A stretch of 60,060 nucleotides of DNA, taken from Pseudomonadota bacterium (lineage in GTDB: Bacteria > Pseudomonadota > Gammaproteobacteria > Burkholderiales > Rhodocyclaceae). The stretch spans positions 1-60,060 of the forward strand of contig JAKOZI010000120.1 of NCBI GenBank assembly GCA_029780075.1, written 5' to 3'. Made by a program: the position numbers and the translations under genes. Below, piece after piece: positions 10,136-20,113 of this stretch (its first letter is position 1; every line of letters begins with the position of its first letter). The notes under the pieces are model-generated. The model made no database searches. It had not been told where the DNA came from and saw only the letters and a program-made list of their open reading frames with translations.

Positions 10136-13081
10136 ATGGCGCAAACAAGTGTTGCCCAATTTGCGACCCAGCTCAAGATGCCGGCTGGGACGTTGCTCGA
10201 GCAATTGCAGAAAGCTGGTGTGGCCAAGAAGCAGGCAGACGATCTGCTGTCCGAGCAGGACAAATCCAGGTTGCTGGAATATTTGCGTCGATCGCATGGG
10301 CCGGCGGACGCCAAGACCAAGATCACCCTGACACGCAAGGAAACGACGGAGATCAGATCTCACGACGCGCACGGAAAATCGCATACGGTGCAGGTCGAGG
10401 TGCGCAAGAAGCGCGTTCTCGTCAAACGGGATGTCCCCGATGTGCGTGCCGAACGCCCCCCCGGGCAGCCTCTTCCGGCAGTGCCCGAGGCGGTGGTCGT
10501 TGCTGTCGAGGCGGTGGCTGAAACCAGAGTCGAAGCCGTGGTCGAAACGAGAGTCGAGCCGGCTGCTGAAGTCAAGACGGCGCCACCCAGCGAAGAGAAA
10601 GCTGTGCCCCTGGTTGAAGCCAAGGCAGCACCGATGGTCGAAGTAAAGGCAGCAGTGCCCGTGGTCGAAGCCCGGGCTGTGCCCGCCGTCGAAGTGAAAA
10701 CCGTGCCGCCGATTGACGTCAGGGGCAAGGGTAAGGGCAAGGCAACTGCCGACGCCGCGGTGCGTGGCGCTACCGCCGAAACGAGAATCGAGCCAGTCGC
10801 GGCACCTGATGCCAAGACGGGCGCCAAGAAGGTGGTGACGCGCGCCTCGATCATCGGTGAGGAACAGCAGCGACTGCGCGCCGAGGAAGAGCGGCGCAAC
10901 GCCGAACTGCGTGCCCTGCAGGAGGCCGAGTTCAAGAGCAAGCAACAGCGCAGCGCCGATCTCGCACGACTGAAGCAGGATGCGGAAGAAAAGGCGATCG
11001 CCGCCAAGGCCGCAGGGGTTGCCAAGCAGGTTGCCGCGCAGACGGCGAGTGATCAGCCAACGGAAGACAAAACGCTGCACAAGCCAGTGGCCAAGCCAGC
11101 GACCACCGACAAGAAGGTGCCGGACAAGAAAGCGCCCGAAAAGAAGGTGGCAGACAAGAAAGGCCAGTGGAAGAGTGAGGGGGCCAACAAGCGGCCCGGA
11201 CTGAAGACGCGCGGAGCGACCGGTGGCACTGGCTGGCGAGACAACAAGCATGGCAAGCGAGCGGGTCGCGGCGGCGGCGACGAGGACGAGCAGCATTCCT
11301 TCCAGTTGCCGGTCGATCCGGTGGTCCATCAGGTGTACGTTCCCGAAACCATCTCAGTTGCCGACTTGGCGCACAAGATGGCGGTCAAGGCAACCGAAGT
11401 GATCAGGGCGCTGATGAAGATGGGCTCGATGGTGACCATCAATCAGGCACTCGATCAGGAAACGGCGATGATCATCGTCGAAGAAATGGGTCACAAGGCT
11501 TTCGCGGCCAAGCTCGACGACCCCGATGCCTTCCTGGATGACAGCTCCGCTGAGCAGAAAGACGTTCCGCTTGAGTCGCGAGCCCCGGTGGTCACGGTGA
11601 TGGGACACGTCGACCATGGCAAGACTTCCTTGCTCGACTATATTCGCCGTACCCGCGTCGCCAGTGGCGAGGCGGGTGGCATTACCCAGCACATCGGTGC
11701 CTATCATGTGCAGACCGACCGCGGCATGGTGACTTTTCTCGACACGCCGGGTCACGAGGCATTCACCGCCATGCGCGCGCGCGGGGCCAAGGCCACTGAC
11801 CTGGTCATTCTGGTGGTGGCTGCCGACGACGGCGTGATGCCGCAGACCAGGGAAGCGATTCACCATGCGAAAGCGGCCGGAGTGCCGATCGTGGTGGCAG
11901 TGAACAAGATCGACAAGCCGGGAGCTCAGCCCGAGCGGGTGAAACAGGAGTTGGTTGGCGAACAAGTGGTGCCGGAGGAATATGGCGGCGACGCCCCCTT
12001 CGTCAGTGTCTCGGCCAAGACGGGCGTAGGTATCGACGAACTGCTCGAAAACGTCCTGCTGCAGGCCGAGGTACTGGAATTGAAGGCGCCGAGGAAGGCG
12101 CCGGCCAAGGGCCTGATCATCGAGGCCCGCCTGGACCGAGGGCGCGGGCCAGTGGCCACGATGCTGGTTCTGTCCGGAACGCTGCGCCAGGGTGACGTGT
12201 TGCTTGCCGGTCAGGTGTTTGGTCGGGTACGGGCGATGCTCGACGAAAACGGCAAGGTCATCAAGGAGGCCGGTCCGTCGATTCCGGTCGAAATCCTGGG
12301 TCTCTCGGATGTCCCGGCTGCCGGGCAGGAAGCCGTGGTATTGGCGGACGAGCGCAAGGCGCGCGAGATTGCCCTGTTCCGTCAGGGCAAGTATCGCGAT
12401 GTCAAACTGGCAACCAAGCAGGCAGCGAATCTCGAGAGCATTCTCGATCAGATGACTGAAGCGGAAGCCAAGGTCCTGGCACTGATCATCAAGGCCGACG
12501 TACAGGGCTCCCAGGAAGCCCTGGTGCAGTCCCTGCAGAAGTTGTCGACCGGCGAAGTCAAGGTCAACGTCATTCACGCGGCGGTGGGCGCGATCAGCGA
12601 GTCCGACGTCCATCTGGCGCAGGCTTCGAAGGCGGTCATCATCGGCTTCAATACGCGTGCCGACGCCGGTGCACGCAAGGCGGCAGAAACCGCAGGCGTC
12701 GATATCCGCTACTACAATATCATTTACGATGCGGTGGATGAAGTGAAGGCTGCACTGTCCGGCATGCTTTCACCCGAGAAGCGGGAGGACATCACTGGTC
12801 TGGTCGAGATCAGGCAGGTGTTCCGCGCCACCCGCATCGGCACCATCGCCGGCTGCTACGTGCTTGAAGGAGTCATCAAGCGAAGTTCCCGTGCGCGGCT
12901 GCTGCGCAACCACATCGTCGTCTGGGATGGCGAAATCGAGTCCTTGAAGCGTTTCAAGGATGACGTCAGGGAGGTTCGCGGGGGCTTTGAATGCGGCCTC
13001 TCACTGAAGAATTTCAGTGCCTACGAGGAGGGCGACCAACTCGAAGTGTATGACGTCACGGAAGTTGCCAGGACGCTGTAA
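10136..13081 (+). CDS. infB: Translation initiation factor IF-2
   Basis: GTPase that brings fMet-tRNA to the 30S subunit. The 981-residue protein is long: an N-terminal IF2_N helix (residues 1-50), then about 400 residues of charged, Ala/Val/Glu/Lys-rich linker containing degenerate VE-VK-type repeats (about 115-195), a second IF2_N motif ([20 protein letters not shown]) and the G domain with G1 motif GHVDHGKT at residues 490-497, DTPGHEAF and NKIDKPG. Domains II, III and IV follow intact. The ATG at 10136 follows GAAAGAGGAA. The TAA stop touches the GTG of rbfA. Confidence 0.97.
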   Translation: MAQTSVAQFATQLKMPAGTLLEQLQKAGVAKKQADDLLSEQDKSRLLEYLRRSHGPADAKTKITLTRKETTEIRSHDAHGKSHTVQVEVRKKRVLVKRDVPDVRAERPPGQPLPAVPEAVVVAVEAVAETRVEAVVETRVEPAAEVKTAPPSEEKAVPLVEAKAAPMVEVKAAVPVVEARAVPAVEVKTVPPIDVRGKGKGKATADAAVRGATAETRIEPVAAPDAKTGAKKVVTRASIIGEEQQRLRAEEERRNAELRALQEAEFKSKQQRSADLARLKQDAEEKAIAAKAAGVAKQVAAQTASDQPTEDKTLHKPVAKPATTDKKVPDKKAPEKKVADKKGQWKSEGANKRPGLKTRGATGGTGWRDNKHGKRAGRGGGDEDEQHSFQLPVDPVVHQVYVPETISVADLAHKMAVKATEVIRALMKMGSMVTINQALDQETAMIIVEEMGHKAFAAKLDDPDAFLDDSSAEQKDVPLESRAPVVTVMGHVDHGKTSLLDYIRRTRVASGEAGGITQHIGAYHVQTDRGMVTFLDTPGHEAFTAMRARGAKATDLVILVVAADDGVMPQTREAIHHAKAAGVPIVVAVNKIDKPGAQPERVKQELVGEQVVPEEYGGDAPFVSVSAKTGVGIDELLENVLLQAEVLELKAPRKAPAKGLIIEARLDRGRGPVATMLVLSGTLRQGDVLLAGQVFGRVRAMLDENGKVIKEAGPSIPVEILGLSDVPAAGQEAVVLADERKAREIALFRQGKYRDVKLATKQAANLESILDQMTEAEAKVLALIIKADVQGSQEALVQSLQKLSTGEVKVNVIHAAVGAISESDVHLAQASKAVIIGFNTRADAGARKAAETAGVDIRYYNIIYDAVDEVKAALSGMLSPEKREDITGLVEIRQVFRATRIGTIAGCYVLEGVIKRSSRARLLRNHIVVWDGEIESLKRFKDDVREVRGGFECGLSLKNFSAYEEGDQLEVYDVTEVARTL

Positions 13082-13459
13082 GTGGCTACCAACAGGGGGT
13101 TTTCCCGACGGGACCGGATTGCCGAACAAATTCGCCGTGAACTTGCCGAGGTGATCCGGACCGAACTCCGGGACCCGCGCGTCGGGATGATCAGTCTGAC
13201 CGATGTGCAGGTGAGTCCCGACTACGCGCACGCCAAAATCTTCTTCAGTAGTCTCGCCGGCAGCGACACACTCGAATTGGTGCAGGAGGGCCTGGAAAAG
13301 GCGGCAGGATTTCTGCGCAGCGAGTTGGGCAAGCGCATCAGCATACACATGACGCCACAACTACATTTCGTGTTTGACGAATCGCTGGAACGCGGCGCGC
13401 AGTTGTCGAAGCTGATCAGCGAGGCCGTGGCGATCTCGGATCAAGACCATCAGGCCTGA
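13082..13459 (+). CDS. rbfA: Ribosome-binding factor A
   Basis: A KH-fold assembly factor of the 30S subunit, needed for 16S rRNA 5' end maturation and cold growth. The 125-residue protein carries the signature RIAEQIRRELAEVIRTELRDPR and the closing HFVFDESLERG. The start is GTG at 13082, immediately after the infB stop with no spacer, so translation is likely coupled to infB. It is followed by truB after a single base. Confidence 0.95.
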   Translation: MATNRGFSRRDRIAEQIRRELAEVIRTELRDPRVGMISLTDVQVSPDYAHAKIFFSSLAGSDTLELVQEGLEKAAGFLRSELGKRISIHMTPQLHFVFDESLERGAQLSKLISEAVAISDQDHQA

Positions 13460-13460
13460 T

Positions 13461-14354
13461 TTGACCGCCAGAAAGGCCTGGCGGCGCGTGGATGGCGTGC
13501 TGCTGCTTGACAAACCGACCGGCATGTCGTCGAACTCGGCGTTGCAGGCCGCACGGCGTCTCTTTTCTGCGGCCAAGGCGGGGCACACCGGGACGCTCGA
13601 TCCTCTGGCCAGCGGTCTGCTGCCTCTTTGTTTCGGTGAAGCCACCAAGTTCTCGGTCGACCTGCTCGCGGCCGACAAGACCTATGAAGCCGAACTCCAG
13701 TTCGGGGTCAGGACCGACACCGGTGACGCCGACGGGGCGGTGATCATGCGCTGTCCGGTGGATTTTGGAGAGAACGAACTTGCAGCCGCTCTGCACCGTT
13801 TCCGTGGGCCGATTCGCCAGATTCCGCCGATGTACTCGGCGCTGAAGCGCGATGGCAGACCGCTCTACGAGTTGGCCCGCCAGGGTATCGAAGTCGAGCG
13901 CGAGGCGCGTGAGGTGACGGTACACGAGTTGCAGTTGCTGAATTTTTCGGGCGACCGCTGTCGCTTGCGTATTGCCTGCAGCAAGGGTACCTATGTACGT
14001 AGCCTGGCCGAGGATCTCGGGGCTGCGCTTGCTAGTGCAGCGCACCTGACCGCTTTGCGACGAGTCGCGGTCGGCGTGTTGTCGATTGTCGACGCGGTGA
14101 CTCTGGATCAGCTTGCCGAAATGCCGGAGTCCGATCGCGTGATCTGGCTATTGGCGCCAGATACGCTGCTTCAGAGTCTGCCGGCGGTATCTATCGAGGA
14201 ACTGGCGGGGCAACGTTTCGTGCATGGAAATCCGGTCAGCACTGCCGCACTTGCCGGGCGATGCCGCGTCTATGCCGGGGAGCGTCTGCTCGGCCTCGGC
14301 GAGGTCGATGCAGCGGGCAACCTGCGGCCGCGCCGCGTCCTCAACGTGCGCTAG
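13461..14354 (+). CDS. truB: tRNA pseudouridine(55) synthase
   Basis: Makes pseudouridine 55 in the T loop of tRNAs. The catalytic Asp47 lies in GHTGTLDPLASGLLP, and the KTYEAELQFGVRTDTGDADG segment and the C-terminal PUA-like region are present. The length is 297 residues. The start appears to be TTG at 13461, one base after the rbfA stop; this is the only start that retains the family N terminus DGVLLLDKPTGMSSN with a short lead. Last gene of the operon; pyrD follows after 48 bases. Confidence 0.93.
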   Translation: MTARKAWRRVDGVLLLDKPTGMSSNSALQAARRLFSAAKAGHTGTLDPLASGLLPLCFGEATKFSVDLLAADKTYEAELQFGVRTDTGDADGAVIMRCPVDFGENELAAALHRFRGPIRQIPPMYSALKRDGRPLYELARQGIEVEREAREVTVHELQLLNFSGDRCRLRIACSKGTYVRSLAEDLGAALASAAHLTALRRVAVGVLSIVDAVTLDQLAEMPESDRVIWLLAPDTLLQSLPAVSIEELAGQRFVHGNPVSTAALAGRCRVYAGERLLGLGEVDAAGNLRPRRVLNVR

Positions 14355-14402
14355 AAACCCGGAAACGAGGCGTTGCCTGCTGCGAAGCGGTAGAATACGC
14401 GC

Positions 14403-15440
14403 ATGTTGTATTCCGTGCTGCGCCAGTTGTTGTTTACCCTAGACCCCGAAACCGCGCACGGCATCGGCATGGCCGGCGTCGACTGGCTCAAGGCAGCGCG
14501 AGCGACCTGCCTTCTGGCCAGGCCGGTGCCGCCGGATCCGGTGTCGGTCATGGGGATCAATTTCCCCAATCCGGTTGGCCTGGCCGCCGGTGTGGACAAG
14601 AACGGCGAACACATCGACGCGCTGGCCGCGCTGGGTTTCGGCTTCATCGAGATCGGTACCATCACCCCGCGTCCGCAGCCCGGGAATCCCAGACCGCGCC
14701 TGTTCCGCATTCCGGAAAGACAGGCAATCATCAATCGCATGGGTTTCAACAACGACGGCGTTGACCAACTGTTGGCCCATGTCGACGCGGCCGATTTCCC
14801 GCGCCGCGGCGGTATCCTGGGCATCAATATTGGCAAGAACTTCGATACCCCGATCGACAAGGCCGCCGACGACTATCTATTCTGTCTCGAACGCGTCTAT
14901 GCCGCGGCCAGTTACGTGACGGTCAATGTCTCCAGCCCAAACACCAGAAATCTGCGTGAGCTACAGCGCGACGAAGCGCTTGATGCCCTTCTCGGAAGCC
15001 TGAAAAGCGGGCAGTCCCGGCTCGCCGATCGGCATGCCAAGTATGTGCCGCTGGCATTGAAAATTGCCCCGGACCTTGACGACTCGCAAGTTGATGCGAT
15101 TGCAGCGCTGCTTTGCCGGCATCGCATGGACGGCGTCATCGCCACCAATACCACGCTTGCACGCGTCGGCGTCGAAGGCTTGCCTAACGCCGAGCAGGCG
15201 GGTGGTCTGTCCGGCGCACCGCTTCTGGCGATGTCAAATGCGGTCCTCAACAAACTGGCCGTTGCCCTGGCCGGTGAAGTGCCGATCATCGGCGTTGGTG
15301 GCATCATCAGCGGTGCTGATGCAGCGGCGAAAATCGCCGCTGGGGCGCGGTTGGTGCAACTGTACACGGGCTTTATCTACCGCGGTCCCGAACTGGTCGC
15401 AGAAGCGGCGGCTGCGATCGCCAGGCACCGCCGTGTTTGA
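14403..15440 (+). CDS. pyrD: Dihydroorotate dehydrogenase (quinone), class 2
   Basis: FMN enzyme at the inner membrane that oxidises dihydroorotate to orotate in pyrimidine synthesis, passing electrons to quinone. Class 2 is shown by the N-terminal amphipathic membrane helix ([19 protein letters not shown]), the serine base in [14 protein letters not shown] (Ser177/178) and the FMN motifs [11 protein letters not shown] and [11 protein letters not shown]. The 345-residue length is normal. It lies between truB and the rnf operon in the same direction but has about 100 bases, including a separate promoter, before rsxA. Confidence 0.96.
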   Translation: MLYSVLRQLLFTLDPETAHGIGMAGVDWLKAARATCLLARPVPPDPVSVMGINFPNPVGLAAGVDKNGEHIDALAALGFGFIEIGTITPRPQPGNPRPRLFRIPERQAIINRMGFNNDGVDQLLAHVDAADFPRRGGILGINIGKNFDTPIDKAADDYLFCLERVYAAASYVTVNVSSPNTRNLRELQRDEALDALLGSLKSGQSRLADRHAKYVPLALKIAPDLDDSQVDAIAALLCRHRMDGVIATNTTLARVGVEGLPNAEQAGGLSGAPLLAMSNAVLNKLAVALAGEVPIIGVGGIISGADAAAKIAAGARLVQLYTGFIYRGPELVAEAAAAIARHRRV

Positions 15441-15467
15441 GTTCCGATAGCGGTACGCATAACGTGG

Positions 15468-15496
15468 TTGTATGCGCGCACCTGACAAGGGATAAT
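15468..15496 (+). promoter_or_regulatory. Candidate sigma70 promoter of the rsx/rnf operon
   Basis: TTGTAT at 15468-15473 and GATAAT at 15491-15496 are separated by 17 bases, placing the start of transcription near 15503 and leaving a leader of about 35 bases before rsxA. No operator-like dyad was recognised around it. Confidence 0.55.
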
Positions 15497-15537
15497 CGCT
15501 GCGCCCTGGAGTGCACCGTCTCCTGCTCACGCGAACC

Positions 15538-16122
15538 ATGACCCACTATCTGTTCATCATCATCGGCGCTGTCCTGGTCAATAACGTTGTCCTGGTCAGG
15601 ATTCTTGGCCTGTGCCCGTTCATGGGCGTTTCCAAGAAGCTGGAGACGGCTTTCGGCATGGGCGCGGCGACGACCTTCGTGCTCACCGTCGCCACCGGTG
15701 CCAGCTACGTCATCGACCACTACCTGTTGATGCCCTTCGGACTGGAGTACCTGCGGACCTTGTCCTTTATCGTCACCATCGCCGCCATCGTCCAGCTCAC
15801 CGAGATGGTGATCCAGAAGACCAGCCCCCTGCTGCACCAGGTGCTCGGCATTTACTTGCCGCTGATCACCACCAACTGCGCGGTCCTCGGGGTGCCGTTG
15901 CTGAACGTGGCCAACAAGTACAACTTCGTCGAGTCTCTTCTCTTTGGTGCTGCCAGCGCGATCGGCTTTTCGCTGGTCCTCGTGCTCTTTGCGGGTATCC
16001 GCGAACGCGTCGAGGGCGCCGATGTGCCGACCTGTTTTCGTGGGACGGCTATTGCCATGGTCACCGCCGGGTTGATGAGCCTGGCTTTCATGGGTTTTGC
16101 CGGGCTGGACAAGTATCAATGA
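15538..16122 (+). CDS. rsxA: Electron transport complex subunit RsxA/RnfA
   Basis: Inner-membrane subunit of the Rnf complex, which couples electron transfer between ferredoxin and NAD to ion movement; in E. coli the homologous Rsx complex keeps SoxR reduced. The 194-residue protein has six hydrophobic segments and the family motifs [20 protein letters not shown] and ITTNCAVLG, which contribute the Cys pair for an intramembrane iron-sulfur site shared with RsxE. The start at 15538 gives the standard [16 protein letters not shown]. Its TGA overlaps the ATG of rsxB. Confidence 0.96.
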   Translation: MTHYLFIIIGAVLVNNVVLVRILGLCPFMGVSKKLETAFGMGAATTFVLTVATGASYVIDHYLLMPFGLEYLRTLSFIVTIAAIVQLTEMVIQKTSPLLHQVLGIYLPLITTNCAVLGVPLLNVANKYNFVESLLFGAASAIGFSLVLVLFAGIRERVEGADVPTCFRGTAIAMVTAGLMSLAFMGFAGLDKYQ

Positions 16123-16661
16123 TCACCACCCTGGCGATCATGGCGCTTGGCGCCGTCGTGCTGGGTGCTGCGCTCGGCTATGCGTCGATCAGGTTCAAGG
16201 TCGAAGGCGACCCGCTGGTCGAAAAGATCGAAGCGATCCTGCCGCAGACGCAATGCGGCCAGTGTGGTTATCCGGGTTGCAAACCCTACGCCGCAGCCAT
16301 TTCCGCTGGCGAGGTGGAGATCAACCTGTGCCCACCGGGTGGCATCGATGGGGTGCGCAAGCTCGCCGATCTGCTCGGTCGCGAAGTCAAGCCGCTGGAG
16401 GCTGAGGAAAAGCCGAAGCAGGTAGCGTTCATCGACGAACAGACGTGCATTGGCTGCACATTGTGTATCCAGGCCTGTCCGGTTGATGCCATCGTCGGGG
16501 CTGCCAAGCAGATGCACACCATTGTCGAGCCACTGTGCACGGGCTGTGAACTGTGCATCAAGCCCTGTCCGGTCGAGTGTATTATCATGCAGCCGATCGC
16601 CGAAAACATTGACAACTGGAAATGGAAATATCCGGTGATCGAAATCAAGCGGGCGGCCTGA
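16119..16661 (+). CDS. rsxB: Electron transport complex subunit RsxB/RnfB
   Basis: Iron-sulfur subunit that receives electrons from ferredoxin. The 180-residue protein has one N-terminal membrane helix, the four-cysteine Fe-S domain (CGQCGYPGC with a later Cys in NLCPPGG) and two ferredoxin-type [4Fe-4S] motifs, [12 protein letters not shown] and [12 protein letters not shown]. The ATG at 16119 overlaps the rsxA stop by four bases (ATGA). An open frame continues upstream inside rsxA but has no family likeness there. Eleven bases separate it from rsxC. Confidence 0.96.
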   Translation: MITTLAIMALGAVVLGAALGYASIRFKVEGDPLVEKIEAILPQTQCGQCGYPGCKPYAAAISAGEVEINLCPPGGIDGVRKLADLLGREVKPLEAEEKPKQVAFIDEQTCIGCTLCIQACPVDAIVGAAKQMHTIVEPLCTGCELCIKPCPVECIIMQPIAENIDNWKWKYPVIEIKRAA

Positions 16662-16671
16662 GTTGCCCGGA

Positions 16672-18408
16672 ATGTTGCAGCAACTGTTCAGTTTCAAGGG
16701 GGGCGTCAAGCCACAGACCCGCAAGGCGCCTTCGGTGCAGTCGCCGATCGGTCAGGCGCCGATGCCGGTACGCTTGTACGTGCCGCTCCACCAGAGCCTC
16801 GGTGGCGCGCCGAATCCTCTGGTGCAGGCCGGTGAACAGGTGCTCAAAGGGCAGGTGATCGGTGCTGCCGACGGCTGGATGTCGGCAGCGGTGCATGCGC
16901 CGACGTCCGGCACCGTGCTGGCTGTCGAACAGCATGTGGCCGCGCACCCTTCCGGCTTGCCGACCCTGTCGGTGGTCATCAAGCCGGATGGTCGTGAGCA
17001 GTGGATTGCCCGTACGCCGCTCGACCACCGCAGTCTGGCACCCGAGCGTGTGCGCGAGCTGCTGCGTGACGCGGGCGTCGTGGGCCTTGGCGGGGCTGTT
17101 TTTCCGAGCCATGCCAAGCTGACCGCGGCCCGCACCGTGCCCGTCGAACACTTGGTGATCAATGGCGCCGAGTGCGAGCCTTTCATGACCTGCGACGACC
17201 TGCTGATGCGCGAGCGTGCCGAAGAGATCGTGCGCGGCACCGCCATCTTCCGTGATTTGCTGGCGGCCCGACGAGTGCTGATCGGTATCGAGGACAACAA
17301 GCCCGAGGCCGTCGCCGCCATGCGGCTCGCGGTGCGGCGCCTTGGCGAGGACCATGAAGTGGTTGCCGTCCCGACACGCTACCCCGCCGGCGGCGCCAAG
17401 CAGTTGATCCGTGTGCTTACCGGCAAGGAGGTTCCGGCCAGCAAGCGCTCGACCGAACTCGGTGTGCAGTGTTTCAACGTGGCCACTGCCTATACCGCCT
17501 ATCGTGCGCTGGCCCACGGTGAGCCGGTGATTTCACGCATCGTCACCCTGACCGGCAATGTCGAACAGCCGCGCAACTGGGAAGTGTTACTCGGTACACC
17601 GATGCGGGAGGTGGTCGCGCTCGGCAAGCCGAAAGCCGACACCAGCCGCTATCTGATGGGCGGGCCGATGATGGGCTTTGAAATCGGTGACCTTGCGGCG
17701 CCGGTGGTCAAGGCTACGAACTGCATCATCGCGGGTTCGCCGACCTTGTTTCCGCCGAACCCGCCGGAGATGCCGTGCATCCGTTGCGGCGCCTGCGCCG
17801 ACGTTTGTCCGCATGAGTTGCAGCCTTTTGAACTGTACTGGTTCGCGCGCGCCCGGAACTTCGGGAAGACCCAGGAATACCATATCTTCGACTGCATTGA
17901 ATGTGGTTGTTGCAGCTACGTCTGCCCGTCACACATTCCGCTGGTGCAGTACTTCCGCTTTGCCAAGAGTGAAATCTGGTCGCGCGAGAAGGAAAAGCAG
18001 GCTGCGGACGCTGCCAAGGCGCGCTTCGAACTGCGCAACGCGCGTGCTGAGCGCGAGCAGGCCGAGAAAGCCGAGCGATTGGCGAAGGCTGCTGCCGCCA
18101 GGACCTCAGAGAAGAAGGTTGCACCAGCGAATACCGAGACGACCACGTCTGCGGTGTTGCCGGCTGCTGAGGCGTTGCCGGTGACCGACGCCGAGGCGGT
18201 CAGGAAAGCCAAGATTGCCGCCGCGATGGAGCGTGCCCGTGCCCAGCGCGCAGCGGTGCTGCCACGCAACACCGAACAACTGACCGTCGAGCAGAAGCAG
18301 GAGATTGCCGCCATCGAGGCCAGACGGCTGGCGCTACTGACTTCGGCCGCGCCGCTGGTAGGCTCTCCCCCGGAAACCCTGACAAGACCGGAGCACCCCA
18401 CCGAGTGA
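16672..18408 (+). CDS. rsxC: Electron transport complex subunit RsxC/RnfC
   Basis: Peripheral NADH/FMN-binding subunit of the Rnf complex, related to NuoF. The protein has 578 residues: the N-terminal RnfC barrel (VHAPTSGTVLAVE), the NADH-binding GLGGAVFPSHAKL and INGAECEPFMTCDD segments, two [4Fe-4S] motifs (CIRCGACADVCP and CIECGCCSYVCP) and a C-terminal Ala/Glu/Lys-rich coiled extension from about residue 440 with no cofactor sites, as in other proteobacterial RnfC. ATG at 16672 was preferred to the TTG three codons earlier. The stop overlaps the rsxD start by one base. Confidence 0.96.
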   Translation: MLQQLFSFKGGVKPQTRKAPSVQSPIGQAPMPVRLYVPLHQSLGGAPNPLVQAGEQVLKGQVIGAADGWMSAAVHAPTSGTVLAVEQHVAAHPSGLPTLSVVIKPDGREQWIARTPLDHRSLAPERVRELLRDAGVVGLGGAVFPSHAKLTAARTVPVEHLVINGAECEPFMTCDDLLMRERAEEIVRGTAIFRDLLAARRVLIGIEDNKPEAVAAMRLAVRRLGEDHEVVAVPTRYPAGGAKQLIRVLTGKEVPASKRSTELGVQCFNVATAYTAYRALAHGEPVISRIVTLTGNVEQPRNWEVLLGTPMREVVALGKPKADTSRYLMGGPMMGFEIGDLAAPVVKATNCIIAGSPTLFPPNPPEMPCIRCGACADVCPHELQPFELYWFARARNFGKTQEYHIFDCIECGCCSYVCPSHIPLVQYFRFAKSEIWSREKEKQAADAAKARFELRNARAEREQAEKAERLAKAAAARTSEKKVAPANTETTTSAVLPAAEALPVTDAEAVRKAKIAAAMERARAQRAAVLPRNTEQLTVEQKQEIAAIEARRLALLTSAAPLVGSPPETLTRPEHPTE

Positions 18409-19427
18409 TGGACTACTCCACCCCGCCCTACGTGCTCGCGCAGACCAGTGTGCGACGGGTGATGCTGCAGGTGCTTGCCGCACTGTTGCCCGGGATCGCT
18501 GCGTACGTCTGGCTGGTCGGCGCGAGTATCGTGCTGCAGATCCTGCTTGCCAGCCTTGCGGCGCTTCTCGGAGAGGCGCTGATGTTATGGATTCGTGGCA
18601 AGCCAATCACGCTGTTCCTGAGCGATGGCAGCGCGCTGGTCACCGCCTGGCTGATCGCACTGGCATTTCCACCCCTGGCGCCATGGTGGCTGGTTGTTGT
18701 CGGAACTCTCTGTGCGATCGTCGTCGCCAAACACCTCTACGGCGGACTGGGACAGAATCCCTTCAATCCGGCGATGATCGCCTTCGCCGTATGCATTGTC
18801 TCGTTTCCGGCCCTGATGTCGCAATGGCCGGCGCTCGGTCTCAAGCTGAGTCTCGCGGAACAGGTCCAGATCATTGCCGGTCTTGCGCCGCGCATCGATG
18901 TGATGAGCGGCGCGACCCCGCTCGATGCATTGAAGACCGGTCTGAAACTCGGCGAGGGCAGCGTCGATGTGCAGGCCTTGTTGAGCACCCAGGAGGTTTT
19001 CGGCAATTTCGCCGGTCGTGGCTGGGAATGGGTCAGCGCCGGTTATCTTTTCGGCGGACTGTGGTTGTGGCAGCGAGGGATCGTCAGCTGGCATGCGTCG
19101 CTCGGGTTCATCGCTGGCCTGTCGCTGCTGGCTGGCGCCTTGTCGGTCTGGAACCCGCAGCAGTTTGCCGATCCGCTGTTTCATCTGTTTTCCGGTGGCG
19201 CGATGCTGGGCGCCTTCTTCATCGTTACCGATCCGGTTTCTGGATGTACGACCAGCCGGGGCAAACTGATTTTCGGTTTTTCGGCCGGATTGACCGCCTA
19301 CATCATTCGCGTCTTCGGCGGCTATCCGGACGGCGTCGCGTTCGCTGTTCTGTTGCTGAATCTTTGCGTGCCGCTGATCGACATGTACACTCAGCCGCCG
19401 ATTTTCGGCATGAAGAACGAGCGATGA
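18408..19427 (+). CDS. rsxD: Electron transport complex subunit RsxD/RnfD
   Basis: Integral membrane subunit related to NqrB, with covalently bound FMN. The 339-residue protein has about nine hydrophobic segments. The flavinylation motif SGATPLDA is present with Thr170 as the expected attachment residue. Another typical segment is LYGGLGQNPFNPAMIAFAV. The ATG at 18408 shares a base with the rsxC stop; a GTG one codon earlier is possible. It overlaps rsxG by four bases. Confidence 0.96.
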   Translation: MDYSTPPYVLAQTSVRRVMLQVLAALLPGIAAYVWLVGASIVLQILLASLAALLGEALMLWIRGKPITLFLSDGSALVTAWLIALAFPPLAPWWLVVVGTLCAIVVAKHLYGGLGQNPFNPAMIAFAVCIVSFPALMSQWPALGLKLSLAEQVQIIAGLAPRIDVMSGATPLDALKTGLKLGEGSVDVQALLSTQEVFGNFAGRGWEWVSAGYLFGGLWLWQRGIVSWHASLGFIAGLSLLAGALSVWNPQQFADPLFHLFSGGAMLGAFFIVTDPVSGCTTSRGKLIFGFSAGLTAYIIRVFGGYPDGVAFAVLLLNLCVPLIDMYTQPPIFGMKNER

Positions 19428-20113
19428 CGCCGCCGGTGAAGACACCACCGGCCGCTGCCCGCATGGCGGTGCGCACGGCGGTCATCCTGTTGATCTTCGT
19501 AGTGGTGTTCACCAGTCTGCTGGCTGCCGCTTTCCTGTGGACCCAGCCGGCGATCGAAGCCGCGGCGGCGGCGGAAAAGATGAAACTGATCGCGGAGGTG
19601 CTGCCGCGAGAAGTCTACGACAACGATCTCTTGCAGGACCGCCTGCCACTCGCGCCCAGCGCCGCTCTTGGCCTCGACGAGGCGTCGACGGCGTATCGCG
19701 CGCGCAAGGCCGGGAAGCTCAGCGCGCTGGTCTTCGAAGCCGTTGCACCCGATGGCTATTCGGGAAAAATCCGGCTGCTGCTCGCCGTCGGTGCCGATGG
19801 CACGCTGCTCGGCGTGCGCGTCACGCAGCACAAGGAGACACCCGGCCTCGGCGACTACATCGACCCTCGCAAGGACAAGAACAAGGAACATCCCTGGATC
19901 AGTCAGTTCGACGGTCTTTCATTGGCGAATGTGGGCGACCGGGAATGGCGGGTCAGGAAGGACAATGGTCGCTTCGACTCGGTTGCCGGCGCAACGGTCA
20001 CTCCGCGAGCCGTGATCAAGGCCGTGCACAAGGCGTTGCGCTACGTTGCCGAGAATCGCGGGCAACTTTTTGCTGATGCCAATTCGATGCCAAATCCAGG
20101 AGGGACGAGATGA
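19424..20113 (+). CDS. rsxG: Electron transport complex subunit RsxG/RnfG
   Basis: Periplasm-facing flavoprotein subunit with one N-terminal membrane anchor (residues 16-36) and an FMN_bind domain. The flavinylation site is SVAGATVT with Thr191 as the expected FMN-bearing residue; the SGAT motif is here AGAT, a common variant. It has 229 residues. GLGDYIDPRKDKNKEHPWISQF-type residues before the site are conserved. The start at 19424 overlaps the rsxD stop, and its stop overlaps the rsxE start, so the whole operon is translationally coupled. A separate open frame reading through from rsxD is ignored. Confidence 0.95.
   Translation: MTPPVKTPPAAARMAVRTAVILLIFVVVFTSLLAAAFLWTQPAIEAAAAAEKMKLIAEVLPREVYDNDLLQDRLPLAPSAALGLDEASTAYRARKAGKLSALVFEAVAPDGYSGKIRLLLAVGADGTLLGVRVTQHKETPGLGDYIDPRKDKNKEHPWISQFDGLSLANVGDREWRVRKDNGRFDSVAGATVTPRAVIKAVHKALRYVAENRGQLFADANSMPNPGGTR

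Noticed and set aside
10085..11329. 414-codon open frame on the minus strand opposite infB
   Set aside because: Low-complexity antisense of the IF-2 linker; no family likeness.
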